Shown: positions 42,265 through 51,846, counted from the stretch's first letter. The stretch: 54,235 nucleotides of DNA from Pantoea brenneri (GCA_002095305.1 MIEI01000025.1:1-54235), one strand, 5' to 3'. Notes: generated by a model not told the origin, from the letters alone. Program-made: numbers and translations.

Positions 42265-42278
42265 TTGATATACATCAA
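42265..42278. promoter_or_regulatory. FNR binding site upstream of ndh
   Basis: TTGATATACATCAA matches the FNR consensus TTGAT-N4-ATCAA perfectly, 135 bp before the ndh start codon. E. coli FNR represses ndh without oxygen, so the same control is likely here. A weaker related palindrome (TTAATCAATGGTTAA) lies near 42161-42175. Confidence 0.75.
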
Positions 42279-42341
42279 AGCAGGCAGATGAAACTCAGAT
42301 AATTACGCAGTGAAAACAGGCACCTTGCGGTGCCTTATCGC

Positions 42342-42884
42342 TTAACTCAATGTTTTAAAAGCTTTTATCCGCTGAAGATGTGGGGATATATTTTTGAATT
42401 TATGCCCTTCGTCCTCATCCCAGACAATTTCATAGTAGGGACGCAGTTGATCGGCGATACGCTGACTGTCGAGCGCCTCATCCTGCCGGGAGAGAAAGGT
42501 CAGGCAGCGCTCGCGGTTACGTTCGCGAAAATCACTGACGCACTTAGTGGCGATATCCTGATACTCCTCAGGACGATCGATCTTCCCTTCCATATTTTCA
42601 TACGGATAGAGATTAGGATTAAAAATCGCCTGGCGGATACCACACAGAAAACCGATGCGCTCTGACCAGTAGCCACCCAGACCGACACCGCAAATCAGCG
42701 GCCGGTCGTCGTCGCACAGGCTCAGCATTTTATCGGTCTCTTTCAGCAGAAACTGCATGTCATGTTTAGGATGACGGGTGCTGTAACTGATTAACCTGAC
42801 ATCAGGATCGATGAACTGCAGCTGCAGCACCTTTTCGTGATTGCCCGGACTCGTGGAATCAAAACCGTGCAGATAGATGATCAT
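42342..42884 (-). CDS. ycfP: YcfP esterase-like protein
   Basis: ATG 42884 is chosen to match the E. coli start ([20 protein letters not shown]); a TTG 12 bp earlier is less likely. The 180-residue protein has an alpha/beta-hydrolase outline (YLHGFDS and [15 protein letters not shown]), but the usual nucleophile Ser in GxSxG is replaced (GVGLGG), as in E. coli YcfP. The enzymatic function is not established. It is 40 bp from nagZ in the same direction (nagZ upstream). Confidence 0.93.
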   Translation of the reverse strand: MIIYLHGFDSTSPGNHEKVLQLQFIDPDVRLISYSTRHPKHDMQFLLKETDKMLSLCDDDRPLICGVGLGGYWSERIGFLCGIRQAIFNPNLYPYENMEGKIDRPEEYQDIATKCVSDFRERNRERCLTFLSRQDEALDSQRIADQLRPYYEIVWDEDEGHKFKNISPHLQRIKAFKTLS

Positions 42885-42924
42885 GATAATCCTCAAGGTA
42901 AAGATGGCGCCGGGCAGTCACTGC

Positions 42925-43965
42925 TTACCGCGACGCTTTATAAGCCAGCCAGCGTTCCTGAAGCGCACTCAGTTGCTGTGCATTGCTTTTCCAGCGACTG
43001 CTTGCCTGCAGGCTGTCGCGGGTAAAAGTGCCCCGATGATACAACTGTGTCACCCGCTCTGCCCCGATCAAGGTCAGGTTATCTAACACACTGATCGCAC
43101 CCTGACGATGATTGCAGACCAGAATCATGTCACATCCGGCGGAAAGCGATTGCTGCGCCCGCTCCGGATAGCTTCCCATCACCGCCGCGCCCTCCATTGA
43201 CAGATCGTCGGAGAAGATCACCCCATCAAAGCCCAGCTGCTGACGTAACACCGTTTTGAGCCAGTAAGGCGACCCGCTGGCGGGCAACGGGTCGATCTCG
43301 CTGTAGATCACGTGCGCCGGCATAATCGCATCCAGCACCTGCTCACTAATCAATGTGCTGAAGATCGACATGTCATGCTCACGCAGCGTCGCTTCATCAC
43401 GCGGATCGCGTGGCGTCTCTTTATGCGAATCGGCACTTACTGCACCGTGACCGGGAAAATGTTTACCGGTGGTTTTCATGCCGGCTTCCTGCATTCCGGC
43501 GATAAAGCGACGGGCAACCGCCAGCGCAATTGCCGGATCGGCATGAAACGCCCGATCGCCGATCGCCGCGCTGATGTGGCCAATGTCGAGTACCGGCGCG
43601 AAGCTGATGTCGATATCCATGGCGATCATCTCGGCCGCCATCTGCCACCCCGCCTGCTGTGCCAGTTCCCCGGCGCTGGTGAGATCGTGTAACGCGGCAA
43701 AAGATTGCATCGCGGGTAACTGGGTAAAGCCGTCACGGAAACGCTGTACCCGTCCGCCTTCCTGATCGACCGCCACCACCAGCCGGGTGTGCGATACCGC
43801 GCGGATTTGCCGCACTAACTCCGCCAACTGCGCCGGATCGTGATAATTACGGGCAAACAGAATTAATCCGCCCACCAGCGGATGCTGCAAAATCTCGCGT
43901 TCTTCGCCGTCCAGCTCGTAGCCTTCAACGTCGAGCATCAATGGGCCGGGTAAATGTGATGTCAT
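42925..43965 (-). CDS. nagZ: Beta-N-acetylhexosaminidase NagZ
   Basis: The start at 43965 gives 346 residues. The GH3 enzyme removes N-acetylglucosamine from 1,6-anhydro muropeptides in cytoplasmic cell wall recycling. It shows [12 protein letters not shown] at the start, [14 protein letters not shown], the family motif [15 protein letters not shown] with the catalytic His/Asp pair and [15 protein letters not shown] with the nucleophile Asp. It fits with emtA and ldcA in this window, which supply and process the same muropeptides. It is followed by ycfP; upstream is thiK. Confidence 0.96.
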   Translation of the reverse strand: MTSHLPGPLMLDVEGYELDGEEREILQHPLVGGLILFARNYHDPAQLAELVRQIRAVSHTRLVVAVDQEGGRVQRFRDGFTQLPAMQSFAALHDLTSAGELAQQAGWQMAAEMIAMDIDISFAPVLDIGHISAAIGDRAFHADPAIALAVARRFIAGMQEAGMKTTGKHFPGHGAVSADSHKETPRDPRDEATLREHDMSIFSTLISEQVLDAIMPAHVIYSEIDPLPASGSPYWLKTVLRQQLGFDGVIFSDDLSMEGAAVMGSYPERAQQSLSAGCDMILVCNHRQGAISVLDNLTLIGAERVTQLYHRGTFTRDSLQASSRWKSNAQQLSALQERWLAYKASR

Positions 43966-44004
43966 AACCTGAATCCTGTAGCTTTGCGTCACAGCGCAAA
44001 ACGA

Positions 44005-44817
44005 TTAAATCTGTTCCCAGCTCTGTCGAGCCATCTGTTGCAAAGTTTCATCGCCACTTTGCTCGGCGCGCAGTTGATACCAGCTGGCCATCAATAGCCG
44101 CAGCCACGGCTGCCAGCGTGCCACCTGCCGCTGTAGCGTACTTAACGGCAGCCGTGCTGCCTCGGCATACTCACTCAGCCAGTCAGCCTGATGATGCGGA
44201 TCGGCCGCGCACACCGCCGCCAGTTCCAGCGCCACATCGCCATCTGCCGCATACTCCCAGTCGATTAAACGCAGCCCCTGCTCACCATCAATCAGGTTGC
44301 CAGCGTGGACATCCATATGTAGCGGTGCCAGCCTCAGCGGCTGGGGTTCGCCGTGGCGGGTTAATGCCTGCAGCGCACGCAGCCAGCGGGAATGGCGCTG
44401 CTGACACTGCTGCCAGTAGTGCCACAACAGCGGTTGCAGTAACAGGCGATAACCGGTCAGCGGCTGCTGATGTAACTGCAGTAGCAGCGCGATAATTGCC
44501 GGACGCTGCTGGCTGAACGCCGCGCTATCCAGCGCCTCGCCGGTCGACCACGCCAGCAGCACGCCATGACGATCGCCCGCGATCGGTCGCACCGCCCCAC
44601 CAGCCGGCTGCAGTTTGCTTAACAGACGAAACTCACGCTGCCGATCGACAAACGGAATGGCCGGCTGTGGCGCAGGCCGCGCGATAAAGATGCCGCGCGG
44701 CGTGACAATTTTCTGGCTCTGACCGGTCAGGCCAGCCAGCGGTGTGACCGACAGAGAATCGGTCTCACCCATCACCTGCTGAATAATCCGCTGGAAGGCC
44801 GGATTAATTCTGTGCAA
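44005..44817 (-). CDS. thiK: Thiamine kinase
   Basis: This 270-residue aminoglycoside-phosphotransferase-fold kinase phosphorylates thiamine for salvage. Catalytic segments are LHMDVHAGNLIDG (Asp in HxD) and LRLIDWEYAADGDVALELAA (metal Asp). It begins at a TTG at 44817 that overlaps the lpoB 3' end by 14 bp, and has only a weak ribosome binding site; the ATG at 44772 would cut off the conserved start. E. coli ThiK has 274 residues. Confidence 0.9.
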   Translation of the reverse strand: MHRINPAFQRIIQQVMGETDSLSVTPLAGLTGQSQKIVTPRGIFIARPAPQPAIPFVDRQREFRLLSKLQPAGGAVRPIAGDRHGVLLAWSTGEALDSAAFSQQRPAIIALLLQLHQQPLTGYRLLLQPLLWHYWQQCQQRHSRWLRALQALTRHGEPQPLRLAPLHMDVHAGNLIDGEQGLRLIDWEYAADGDVALELAAVCAADPHHQADWLSEYAEAARLPLSTLQRQVARWQPWLRLLMASWYQLRAEQSGDETLQQMARQSWEQI

Positions 44818-45400
44818 CGCCGTTGCCGGACCAGATGATCTCGCCAGTCTGTACCAGCATCAGCTGCATCTGCAGCGTTGGCGTTTTCACATCGCCCTGC
44901 GCATTGCTGTAAAGCACATACTGCGCGTTAACGTTGCGCGCCAGGCCGATCGCTTTACTGCGCGAATTGAGACTGTCATCGGGCGATAAGCCCAGCGTCT
45001 GCTTGGCCTGATTCAGTTGATCAGTCGACACCAGCGTGAACTTACCATTGTTGTTGAGCGCATTCTGGATCGCATCCGTGGCTTTTTCACTTTGCAGTGC
45101 GCCGTTGGTGCTGTTTTTGATGCGATCCACCAGCAGTACGCTGCCCGGCTCGGCGCTGGCGGCACGCAGCATTTGCGCCACTAAAGGCTGCACGCTGGCA
45201 TCCCAGTTAATGGTTTTCAGCTTCGGCGGCTGCGGGATAGGCTGCGGCTGCGGCACCGGTTCAGGTTGCGGGACCGGCTGTACCGGCGGCTCAGTCGGCT
45301 GCGTCGGTTCGACCGGCGCAGGTTGCTGCTGTTTCACCACACAACCGCTCAGAATGAGCGCCATCAGTAGCGCTCCAGTACGATTAACACTGCGTATCAC
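44804..45400 (-). CDS. lpoB: Penicillin-binding protein activator LpoB
   Basis: GTG 45400 with AAGGA upstream opens this 198-residue outer-membrane lipoprotein (lipobox LSGC, Cys20). A proline- and glutamine-rich linker of about 40 residues (repeating PQP-type units) lets it span the periplasm; the folded domain follows (SVLLVDRIKNSTNGALQS, GKFTLVSTDQLNQAKQTLGL, QMQLMLVQTGEIIWSGNG). LpoB stimulates the bifunctional synthase PBP1b. It lies between ycfL and thiK as in E. coli. Confidence 0.95.
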   Translation of the reverse strand: MIRSVNRTGALLMALILSGCVVKQQQPAPVEPTQPTEPPVQPVPQPEPVPQPQPIPQPPKLKTINWDASVQPLVAQMLRAASAEPGSVLLVDRIKNSTNGALQSEKATDAIQNALNNNGKFTLVSTDQLNQAKQTLGLSPDDSLNSRSKAIGLARNVNAQYVLYSNAQGDVKTPTLQMQLMLVQTGEIIWSGNGVAQN

Positions 45401-45411
45401 GTAAACAATCC

Positions 45412-45780
45412 TTAAAGATAGAGATAAAGGCGAACCTTGCTGGCAGTCAGGTTACCCAGTTGCGACATCACGACAATGCTGCCCTGCGCCGGAACACTGA
45501 CGGTTTGTGCCGGTTCCTGCGGGGTAATTTCCAGCCCTTTGTCGTCGTACCAGTAGTAACGATAGTGCACAATCACCGGCGTTTCGCGCTGATTATAGAG
45601 CACGCTGGCGGCACGCATCTGGCCATCCTTCTCATCCAGCGTCGGTTCATCGGTAATAATGCCCGCCGATAAGACGGATGACTCCATCACCAGTGACTGC
45701 GAGGTATTGATCATCGGTTTATCGCTGCTGCAGCCGGTCAGGCTGAGCAGGAACGGCAGGCCAATCAGCCAGGATCGCAT
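45412..45780 (-). CDS. ycfL: YcfL family lipoprotein
   Basis: This 122-residue lipoprotein has lipobox LTGC (Cys17) and the segments SSVLSAGIITDEPTLDEKDG, HYRYYWYDDKGLEITP and GSIVVMSQLGNLTASKVRLY. DUF1425-like. Its role is not established; its position directly before lpoB suggests a link to envelope assembly. It is 11 bp upstream of lpoB and 20 bp after hinT, thus in one operon. Confidence 0.92.
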   Translation of the reverse strand: MRSWLIGLPFLLSLTGCSSDKPMINTSQSLVMESSVLSAGIITDEPTLDEKDGQMRAASVLYNQRETPVIVHYRYYWYDDKGLEITPQEPAQTVSVPAQGSIVVMSQLGNLTASKVRLYLYL

Positions 45781-45800
45781 AGCACGTTTCCGTTAGAGGT

Positions 45801-46151
45801 TCAGTTTGACAGCATCGGGCCCAGCGGTTCGCCGCCCAGCAGATGCATATGAATGTGGTAAACCTCCTGACCGCCGTGTTTGTTGCAGTTGACAATCAAA
45901 CGGTAGCCATCCTGATCGATGCCTTCCTGACGGGCAATTTTGGCGGCGATGGTGAACATGCGGCCCAGCGCATGTTCATGTGCAGCCTCCACCTCATTGA
46001 CCGTCGGGATCAGCACATTCGGTACGATCAAAATGTGGGTCGGCGCTTTCGGCGAGATATCGCGAAAGGCGGTGACCAGTTCATCCTGATAAACCACATC
46101 AGCGGGGATTTCGCGACGGATAATTTTACTAAAAATGGTTTCTTCAGCCAT
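45801..46151 (-). CDS. hinT: Purine nucleoside phosphoramidase HinT
   Basis: This 116-residue HIT-family enzyme hydrolyses adenosine 5'-phosphoramidates. The histidine triad is HIHMHLLGG near residues 100-108; the N-terminus [20 protein letters not shown] and [16 protein letters not shown] are typical. First gene of the hinT-ycfL-lpoB-thiK-nagZ-ycfP run, all in the same direction. Confidence 0.96.
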   Translation of the reverse strand: MAEETIFSKIIRREIPADVVYQDELVTAFRDISPKAPTHILIVPNVLIPTVNEVEAAHEHALGRMFTIAAKIARQEGIDQDGYRLIVNCNKHGGQEVYHIHMHLLGGEPLGPMLSN

Positions 46152-46514
46152 GGTGCAATTCCTTTAGCCAGGGTCGTAATCAATCAGTATGCGGGAGAAA
46201 TTTGTTTTCTTTCAACCTCAGGTCCACTTTTCTTGCATTGTTCGTCTCTCTTTACAGCAACCTCTGCTGCCTGCGCTTCCGCTCACCTTTACAGGTCGAT
46301 ATTGATGCGCGCCACCGCACAAAAATGAAACGCCGTTTTATAAATTAGATTTTAGCCGCCCTTTTCTTTGTATCATTGCCACATCATCCCGGACCCTTGC
46401 CAGATTACGAAGGTTAACCCGGCGTCGCAGTTCTACTTTGCTATTCAGTCCGGCTGAGATGCCCGGCGTCGTCATGAGGGATTTACCGACATTCACCATC
46501 AAGGAGCACGCACC
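46152..46514. other. Divergent promoter region hinT / TogT-like gene
   Basis: This 363-bp gap has no gene. It contains a KdgR-like operator (46324-46342) and a ribosome binding site (AAGGAG, 46500-46505) for the transporter gene. In E. coli fhuE begins near this place; I saw no trace of it. Confidence 0.55.
46324..46342. promoter_or_regulatory. KdgR-like operator
   Basis: AATGAAACGCCGTTTTATA fits the KdgR operator consensus, as I remember it, at 18 of 19 positions. KdgR represses pectin-degradation genes until 2-keto-3-deoxygluconate appears. The site is 172 bp upstream of the TogT-like gene. The match supports a pectin or rhamnogalacturonan role for the two-gene unit. Confidence 0.65.
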
Positions 46515-48104
46515 ATGCGCTCACGTAAGATTGGTCTTGGCCATTATCTGGCCTACGGGTCCGGGGATTTTCTTGGAGCAGGCACCACGGCGCTGACTGC
46601 CGCCTGGCTGCTCTATTTCTATACCACTTTTTGTGGGTTGACCCCGATTGAGGCGACCCTGATTTTTGCTGCCGCCCGGGTACTGGATGCGGTCGTCAGT
46701 CCGCTGATGGGCTTCCTGACCGATAACTTTGGTTCGACCTGGCTGGGTAAACGCTTTGGCCGCCGCCGCTTTTTTATCCTGCTGGGCATCCCCTGTGTCT
46801 TTAGTTACAGCCTGATGTGGATCAGCGACATGAGTTTCTGGTGGTATCTCTGCACCTATCTGCTGTTCGATATTATCTACACCATGATTCTGGTGCCTTA
46901 TGAAACGCTGGTCCCTGAGATGACCGACGATTTCCGGCAGAAAACCCGCTTCTCTGGCGCACGCATCGGCCTGGCTCAGCTTTCGGCGATCCTGGCGGCT
47001 TTTTTACCCGGCATCCTGCTGGGGGCGCTTGGCAAAGACAACCCGCACTCCTTCTTTTATGCCAGCCTGGTGTTCTCGATCATCTGCGCCCTGGTGCTGA
47101 CGCTGGTGTGGTTCTTTACCTGGGAACGTCATCCGGATGATTTCTCCGCCGAGTCACGCCGGGCAGAACAGGAAAAACAGCAGCTGACGCTGCTGCAAAA
47201 TCTTAAACGGCTCTATGTTGAGCTCTCCTCGACCTTACGCGTTCGTATCTTCCGTCAGCATCTGGGCATGTATCTCGGCGGCTATATCGCTCAGGACGTG
47301 TTTAACGCGGTCTTCACCTGGTACGTGGTGTTTGTCCTGATGCAGAGCGCCCAGATTGCCTCAAACCTGATGGGCACCATGGCGGTTCTACAGTTTATCG
47401 CGGTGATGGGGATGATTCCGCTTTGTATCCGCATGGGACCGGCTCCCGCCTATCGCCTGGTGGCGGTGCTGTTCGGGCTGGCGGCGCTCTCGTATGCCGG
47501 GCTGTGGTATGCCGGGATGAACGATAACCTCGCGCTGCTGTTACTGATCTCCGCAGTAGCGGGTCTGGGCCGTGGCGGCATCAACTACGTCCCCTGGAAC
47601 ACCTATACCTATATCGCCGATGTCGATGAGGTGATCACCGGTCAGCGTCGTGAAGGCATTTTTGCTGGCATCATGACCTTAACCCGCAAAGCTTCGCAGG
47701 CCGGTGCGGTAATGCTGGTAGGTATTGTGCTGCAGCTCTCTGGTTTCGTCTCAGGTCAGGCGACCCAGGTACCGGGCGTCAGTCATACCATTCTGGCAAT
47801 CCTCAGCCTTGGCACCGTGGCGGTACTCACCTGCGGTTTCCTGGTTTCACTGCGCTTCAAGCTGAATCTGCAGACGCATACCGTGCTGCGTGAAGAGACC
47901 CTGAAGATGCGCGAAGCGGGACGCATTGTGCCGGAAAAAATCACGCCTGAAGCGCGACAGATCGTCGAAACGCTGGCCGGCATGCCCTATGAAAACCTGT
48001 GGGGCAACAATAACATTGGCTTCCTCAATCGCATGAAGCCCGCCGCGCCACCGTTACCCACGCATCGCCCTTTACTCTCATCTATCAACCCGACCTTAAA
48101 ATGA
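46515..48104 (+). CDS. MFS/GPH transporter, oligogalacturonide TogT-like
   Basis: This 529-residue inner-membrane symporter of the glycoside-pentoside-hexuronide type has about 12 membrane segments. It has the family loop RVLDAVVSPLMGFLTDNFGS with LGKRFGRRRFFILLG, YETLVPEMTDDFRQKTRFSG, and GINYVPWNTYTYIADVDEVI with TGQRREGIFAG. TogT-type proteins import oligogalacturonides or unsaturated rhamnogalacturonan oligomers. The GH105 gene starts 12 bp after its stop, so they form one operon controlled from the KdgR-like site. Confidence 0.85.
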   Translation: MRSRKIGLGHYLAYGSGDFLGAGTTALTAAWLLYFYTTFCGLTPIEATLIFAAARVLDAVVSPLMGFLTDNFGSTWLGKRFGRRRFFILLGIPCVFSYSLMWISDMSFWWYLCTYLLFDIIYTMILVPYETLVPEMTDDFRQKTRFSGARIGLAQLSAILAAFLPGILLGALGKDNPHSFFYASLVFSIICALVLTLVWFFTWERHPDDFSAESRRAEQEKQQLTLLQNLKRLYVELSSTLRVRIFRQHLGMYLGGYIAQDVFNAVFTWYVVFVLMQSAQIASNLMGTMAVLQFIAVMGMIPLCIRMGPAPAYRLVAVLFGLAALSYAGLWYAGMNDNLALLLLISAVAGLGRGGINYVPWNTYTYIADVDEVITGQRREGIFAGIMTLTRKASQAGAVMLVGIVLQLSGFVSGQATQVPGVSHTILAILSLGTVAVLTCGFLVSLRFKLNLQTHTVLREETLKMREAGRIVPEKITPEARQIVETLAGMPYENLWGNNNIGFLNRMKPAAPPLPTHRPLLSSINPTLK

Positions 48105-48116
48105 CAGGAATAAACC

Positions 48117-49256
48117 ATGACTGTATTTCCCGTTAAACACAGCGCGCTATTGTGCCAACCTGAACATCTGCTGCCACGCAGCGAACTGGTCCAGCTGATC
48201 CACAAGCTGACACAAAATCTGGTCAACATCACCGACGAAACCGGCGAATTTTTGCTGCGGCTGGACGATGGCCGGGTGATCGATACTAAAGGCTGGGCGG
48301 GTTGGGAATGGACACACGGCATCGGCCTGTATGGCATGCTGCACTACTATCAGCAGACCGGTGATCGGCAGACGCTGGCGATCATTGATGACTGGTTCGC
48401 CCAGCGTCTGGCGGAGGGAACGCCCACCAAAAACGTGAATACCGTTTGCCCTTTTCTGACGCTGGCTTACCGCTATGAGGAGACCGGCAATGCCGCATGG
48501 CTGCCGGTGCTGGAGCGCTGGGCAGAATGGGTGATGTATGAAATGCCGCGCACGGAACAGGGCGGGCTGCAACACATTGTCTATAACAATGAAAACACCC
48601 AGCAGCTTTGGGACGACACCCTGATGATGAGCGTGATGGCGCTGGCGAAAATTGGTCAGTTACTGAAGCGTGACGAGTGGGTTGAGGAAGCGAGCTACCA
48701 GTTCCTGCTGCATACCCAGTATCTGATGGATCGTGAAACCGGGCTGTGGTTCCACGGCTGGAACTTTGACGGTCGGCATAATTTCGCCAATGCTCGCTGG
48801 GCACGCGGCAACAGCTGGCTGACCATCGTTATTCCCGATTTTCTGGAGATGATGAACTGGCCTGAGCATCATGCTACCCGCCGCTTTCTGCAGCAGGTGC
48901 TGGCGTCGCAGGTGAAGGCGTTGCAGGCGTGCCAGCACAGCAGCGGACTGTGGCATACCCTGCTCGATGACCCGCAGAGCTATCCGGAAGCCTCGGCTAC
49001 CGCAGGATTCGCCTATGGCATTCTGAAAGCGGTGCGCAAGCGTTACCTGCCGGCGGAATATCGTGAGATGGCGGAAAAGGCGCTGCGCGGCGTGATTGCC
49101 AACATCGATGCCGACGGTGAGCTGAAGCAGGTATCGTTTGGCACGGCGATGGGCAGCGATCTGGACTATTACCGCACCATTCCACTGACCTCAATGCCGT
49201 ACGGCCAGGCGATGGCGCTGCTGTGCCTGACCGAGTATCTGCGCGTCTATCTGTAA
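48117..49256 (+). CDS. GH105 unsaturated rhamnogalacturonyl hydrolase
   Basis: This 379-residue cytoplasmic enzyme of glycoside hydrolase family 105 (YteR/YesR-like) adopts an alpha6/alpha6 barrel and removes the unsaturated galacturonyl residue from lyase-produced rhamnogalacturonan or pectin oligomers. Visible are WAGWEWTHGIGLYGMLHYY, the catalytic region ENTQQLWDDTLMMSVM (Asp near 165), WFHGWNFDGRHNFANARWAR, GNSWLTIVIPDFLEM and SSGLWHTLLDDPQSYPEASA. No signal peptide is present, so it acts on substrates imported by the coupled transporter. A terminator follows. Confidence 0.9.
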   Translation: MTVFPVKHSALLCQPEHLLPRSELVQLIHKLTQNLVNITDETGEFLLRLDDGRVIDTKGWAGWEWTHGIGLYGMLHYYQQTGDRQTLAIIDDWFAQRLAEGTPTKNVNTVCPFLTLAYRYEETGNAAWLPVLERWAEWVMYEMPRTEQGGLQHIVYNNENTQQLWDDTLMMSVMALAKIGQLLKRDEWVEEASYQFLLHTQYLMDRETGLWFHGWNFDGRHNFANARWARGNSWLTIVIPDFLEMMNWPEHHATRRFLQQVLASQVKALQACQHSSGLWHTLLDDPQSYPEASATAGFAYGILKAVRKRYLPAEYREMAEKALRGVIANIDADGELKQVSFGTAMGSDLDYYRTIPLTSMPYGQAMALLCLTEYLRVYL

Positions 49257-49269
49257 ATCACGCGCATAA

Positions 49270-49296
49270 AAAAAGCCCCGCTGGGCGGGGCTTTTT
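49270..49296. terminator. Bidirectional terminator between GH105 gene and ptsG
   Basis: AAAAAGCCCCGC (49270-49281) pairs with GCGGGGCTTTTT (49285-49296) around a 3-base loop, with A and T runs on both sides. It ends both convergent genes. Confidence 0.95.
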
Positions 49297-49311
49297 ATCA
49301 TTCCGCTGGCA

Positions 49312-50745
49312 TTACATGCTGCGGATATAATCATCCATATCGGTTTTCAGGTTATCGGATTTGGTACCGAAAATCGCCTGAACACCTGAACCTGCCACTA
49401 CCACGCCACGTGCGCCGAGGTTTTTCAGTTCAGTCTGATCCACCTTCGCGACGTCAGCCACGCTGACACGTAAACGGGTGATACAGGCATCAAGGTTGGT
49501 GATGTTCTCTTTACCACCAAACGCCGCCACCAGTTTGCCCGCCATTTCAGTGCCGGTCGCAGTGGACTGCTCGCTGCTGGTCTCTTCACGGCCTGGTGTT
49601 TTCAGGTCCAGTTTAGCGATCAGCACGCGGAAGATGGTGTAGTAAACCAGACCGTAGATGATACCGATAATCGGGAACAGCCAGATTTTACTGCTGTTAC
49701 CGCTCAGCACGATAAAGTCGATCAGACCGTGCGAGAAGCTGGTACCGTCACGCATTCCGAGCAGAATACAGATTGGGAAAGCCAGACCGGCCAGCAGCGC
49801 ATGGATTACGTACAGGATCGGCGCAACGAACATGAATGAGAATTCAATCGGTTCGGTGATACCGGTCAGGAACGCAGTCAGCGCAGCGGAGATCATGATA
49901 CCGCCCACTTTGGCGCGATTTTCAGGCTTCGCTGAATGCCAGATAGCAATCGCTGCCGCTGGCAGACCGTACATTTTGAACAGGAAGCCACCGGAGAGTT
50001 TGCCCGCGGTCGGGTCACCCGCCATATAACGCGGGATATCACCATGGAACACCTGACCTGCCGCATTGGTGTATTCACCGATCTGCATCTGGAAAGGAAC
50101 GTTCCAGATGTGATGCAGGCCAAACGGCACCAGCGAACGTTCTACCACACCGTAGATACCAAAGGCGACAACCGGGTTCTGATAGGCGGCCCACTGTGAG
50201 AACTCCTGAATCGCGGAACCTATCGGTGGCCAGATAAAGGAGAGCAGTACGCCGAGAATGATGGCTGCCAGACCGGAGATAATCGGTACGAAACGCTTAC
50301 CGGCAAAGAAGCCGAGATATTCCGGCAGCTTGATGCGGTAAAAGCGATTGAACATATACGCGGCAATCGAGCCGGCGATAATACCGCCCAGTACCCCGGT
50401 ATCCGCCAGGTGTTTCGCCTCAATTTCTGCCGCTGGCAGATGCAGCACCAGCGGAGCCACCACCGCCATGGTTTTCACCATGATGCCGTAAGCGACTACC
50501 GCGGCCAGTGCTGATACACCGTCGTTATTGGTAAAGCCCAACGCCACACCGATGGCAAAAATCAGCGGCATATTGGCGAACACCGATCCGCCCGCTTCTG
50601 CCATCACATGCGAAACCACTGCAGGCAACCAGCTGAAATTGGCCGAACCGACACCTAACAAAATCCCGGCAATCGGCAGAACCGATACCGGTAGCATGAG
50701 CGATTTACCGACCTTTTGCAGGTTGGCAAAAGCATTTTTGAACAT
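49312..50745 (-). CDS. ptsG: PTS glucose transporter EIICB
   Basis: This 477-residue protein has the same length as E. coli PtsG. The IIC domain (about residues 1-390) forms the glucose channel, with [20 protein letters not shown] and [20 protein letters not shown]; the IIB domain carries the phosphorylated Cys421 in [15 protein letters not shown]. It imports and phosphorylates glucose, taking phosphate from EIIA. The promoter region has Mlc-, CRP- and SgrS-related signals as in E. coli. Confidence 0.97.
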   Translation of the reverse strand: MFKNAFANLQKVGKSLMLPVSVLPIAGILLGVGSANFSWLPAVVSHVMAEAGGSVFANMPLIFAIGVALGFTNNDGVSALAAVVAYGIMVKTMAVVAPLVLHLPAAEIEAKHLADTGVLGGIIAGSIAAYMFNRFYRIKLPEYLGFFAGKRFVPIISGLAAIILGVLLSFIWPPIGSAIQEFSQWAAYQNPVVAFGIYGVVERSLVPFGLHHIWNVPFQMQIGEYTNAAGQVFHGDIPRYMAGDPTAGKLSGGFLFKMYGLPAAAIAIWHSAKPENRAKVGGIMISAALTAFLTGITEPIEFSFMFVAPILYVIHALLAGLAFPICILLGMRDGTSFSHGLIDFIVLSGNSSKIWLFPIIGIIYGLVYYTIFRVLIAKLDLKTPGREETSSEQSTATGTEMAGKLVAAFGGKENITNLDACITRLRVSVADVAKVDQTELKNLGARGVVVAGSGVQAIFGTKSDNLKTDMDDYIRSM

Positions 50746-50753
50746 AGCGTGAA

Positions 50754-50768
50754 GCTCCTGAGTATGAG
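50754..50768 (-). promoter_or_regulatory. SgrS small-RNA target in ptsG leader
   Basis: On the reverse strand CTCATACTCAGGAGC covers the ptsG ribosome binding site. It is nearly identical to the E. coli ptsG sequence that pairs with the small RNA SgrS during sugar-phosphate stress. Conservation at this exact spot supports post-transcriptional control; the sgrS gene itself is not in the window. Confidence 0.6.
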
Positions 50769-50840
50769 TGCATTTTTTCGCGCATTGCGCGTGGCAAAGA
50801 GGGAGGATTCTTTACCGGGTTGGCGGTGACCGCCTTTTGA

Positions 50841-50863
50841 TTTATTACGAAGGGTAAAATAAA
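50841..50863. promoter_or_regulatory. Mlc operator candidate for ptsG
   Basis: On the reverse strand TTATTTTAC, seven bases and TAATAA (within 50841-50863) resemble the AT-rich Mlc operator of E. coli ptsG, about 96-118 bp before the start codon. Mlc represses ptsG in the absence of glucose. Confidence 0.55.
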
Positions 50864-50877
50864 TCGTTATTTGTTAC

Positions 50878-50893
50878 TTTGACGGTTATCACG
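50878..50893. promoter_or_regulatory. CRP site candidate for ptsG
   Basis: Reverse-strand CGTGATAACCGTCAAA partly matches the CRP consensus TGTGA-N6-TCACA (GTGA in the left half and TCA in the right). Its place upstream of the Mlc-like site parallels the E. coli ptsG promoter. Confidence 0.45.
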
Positions 50894-50956
50894 TTTCGAC
50901 AATCGCAAGCGTGCACTTTACGAAATTTCTTACTGACCCGCACGAATAATCAGCAA

Positions 50957-50988
50957 TAAAAAGCTGGCCTTGTTGGAAAAACAAGGCC
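50957..50988 (-). terminator. Intrinsic terminator after ycfH
   Basis: GGCCTTGTT (50988-50980 on the reverse strand) pairs with AACAAGGCC (50974-50966), then AGCTTTTTAT. It lies 50 bp after the ycfH stop and closes the mltG-tmk-holB-ycfH run. Confidence 0.8.
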
Positions 50989-51037
50989 ATATGTGCAGAT
51001 TACAGATTAATTACAGAGTATGAAATAAACGAGCGAC

Positions 51038-51829
51038 TCAGGCACCCAGCCGGCTCATTGGGATGTGGAACAGCGCCGAGAAATTGCGGGTCGTGGTGGC
51101 GGCTAGCGTGTCAATATCCACGCCTTTCAGCACCGCCAGATAATCGGCGACATCGCGGGTGTAGGCGGGCTGATTCTCTTTGCCGCGATAAGGAACCGGG
51201 GCCAGATAAGGTGAATCGGTTTCAACCAGCATCCGATCCAGCGGAACGTAACGCGCCGCTTCACGCAGCTGCTCCGCATTACGGAAGGTGACGATGCCGG
51301 AGAACGAAATATAGAATCCCATATCCAGCAGTTTAGCCGCGGTAGGCTGATCCTCGGTGAAGCAGTGCAGCACGCCGCCGCAGCGCTCAACCTGTTCCTC
51401 ACGTAAAATTGCCAGCGTGTCTTCCCGCGCATCACGGGTATGCACAATGATCGGTTTGTTCAGGGCGATGCCGGTACGGATGTGCTCACGGAAGGAAGCC
51501 TGCTGCTGCGCTTTGGTCTCCTGCTGATAGTAATAATCGAGCCCGGTTTCCCCCAGCGCCACCACCTGTGGATCGGCAGCCAGACGGCGAAACTCCTCTA
51601 CGTCATACGCCTCCTCCTGATTCAGCGGATGAACACCGCAGGAGAGCGCGATTTCGGGGCGGTTACCAACCAGCGCTTTCAGGGTATGAAAACCGGGCAG
51701 CGTGGTGGCAATGGCCAGCATAAATTTCACATCACGCGCGGCCGCTTTGGCGATCACATCATCCAGGTCGCGATGGTTTTTCTCATAGTCCAGGCCATCA
51801 AGGTGGCAATGGGAATCAACAATAAACAT
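51038..51829 (-). CDS. ycfH: TatD-family metal-dependent hydrolase YcfH
   Basis: This 263-residue TIM-barrel metal hydrolase has HxH at residues 7 and 9 (VDSHCHLDGLDY), ALGETGLDYYY (bridging Glu), IVHTRDAREDTL and GVLHCFTEDQP (metal His) and VETDSPYLAPVP (Asp). TatD relatives are DNases or deoxyribonuclease-like enzymes; the substrate of YcfH is not settled. It lies 17 bp after holB. Confidence 0.94.
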   Translation of the reverse strand: MFIVDSHCHLDGLDYEKNHRDLDDVIAKAAARDVKFMLAIATTLPGFHTLKALVGNRPEIALSCGVHPLNQEEAYDVEEFRRLAADPQVVALGETGLDYYYQQETKAQQQASFREHIRTGIALNKPIIVHTRDAREDTLAILREEQVERCGGVLHCFTEDQPTAAKLLDMGFYISFSGIVTFRNAEQLREAARYVPLDRMLVETDSPYLAPVPYRGKENQPAYTRDVADYLAVLKGVDIDTLAATTTRNFSALFHIPMSRLGA

Positions 51830-51846
51830 AGTTACTCTCAGAAGGT

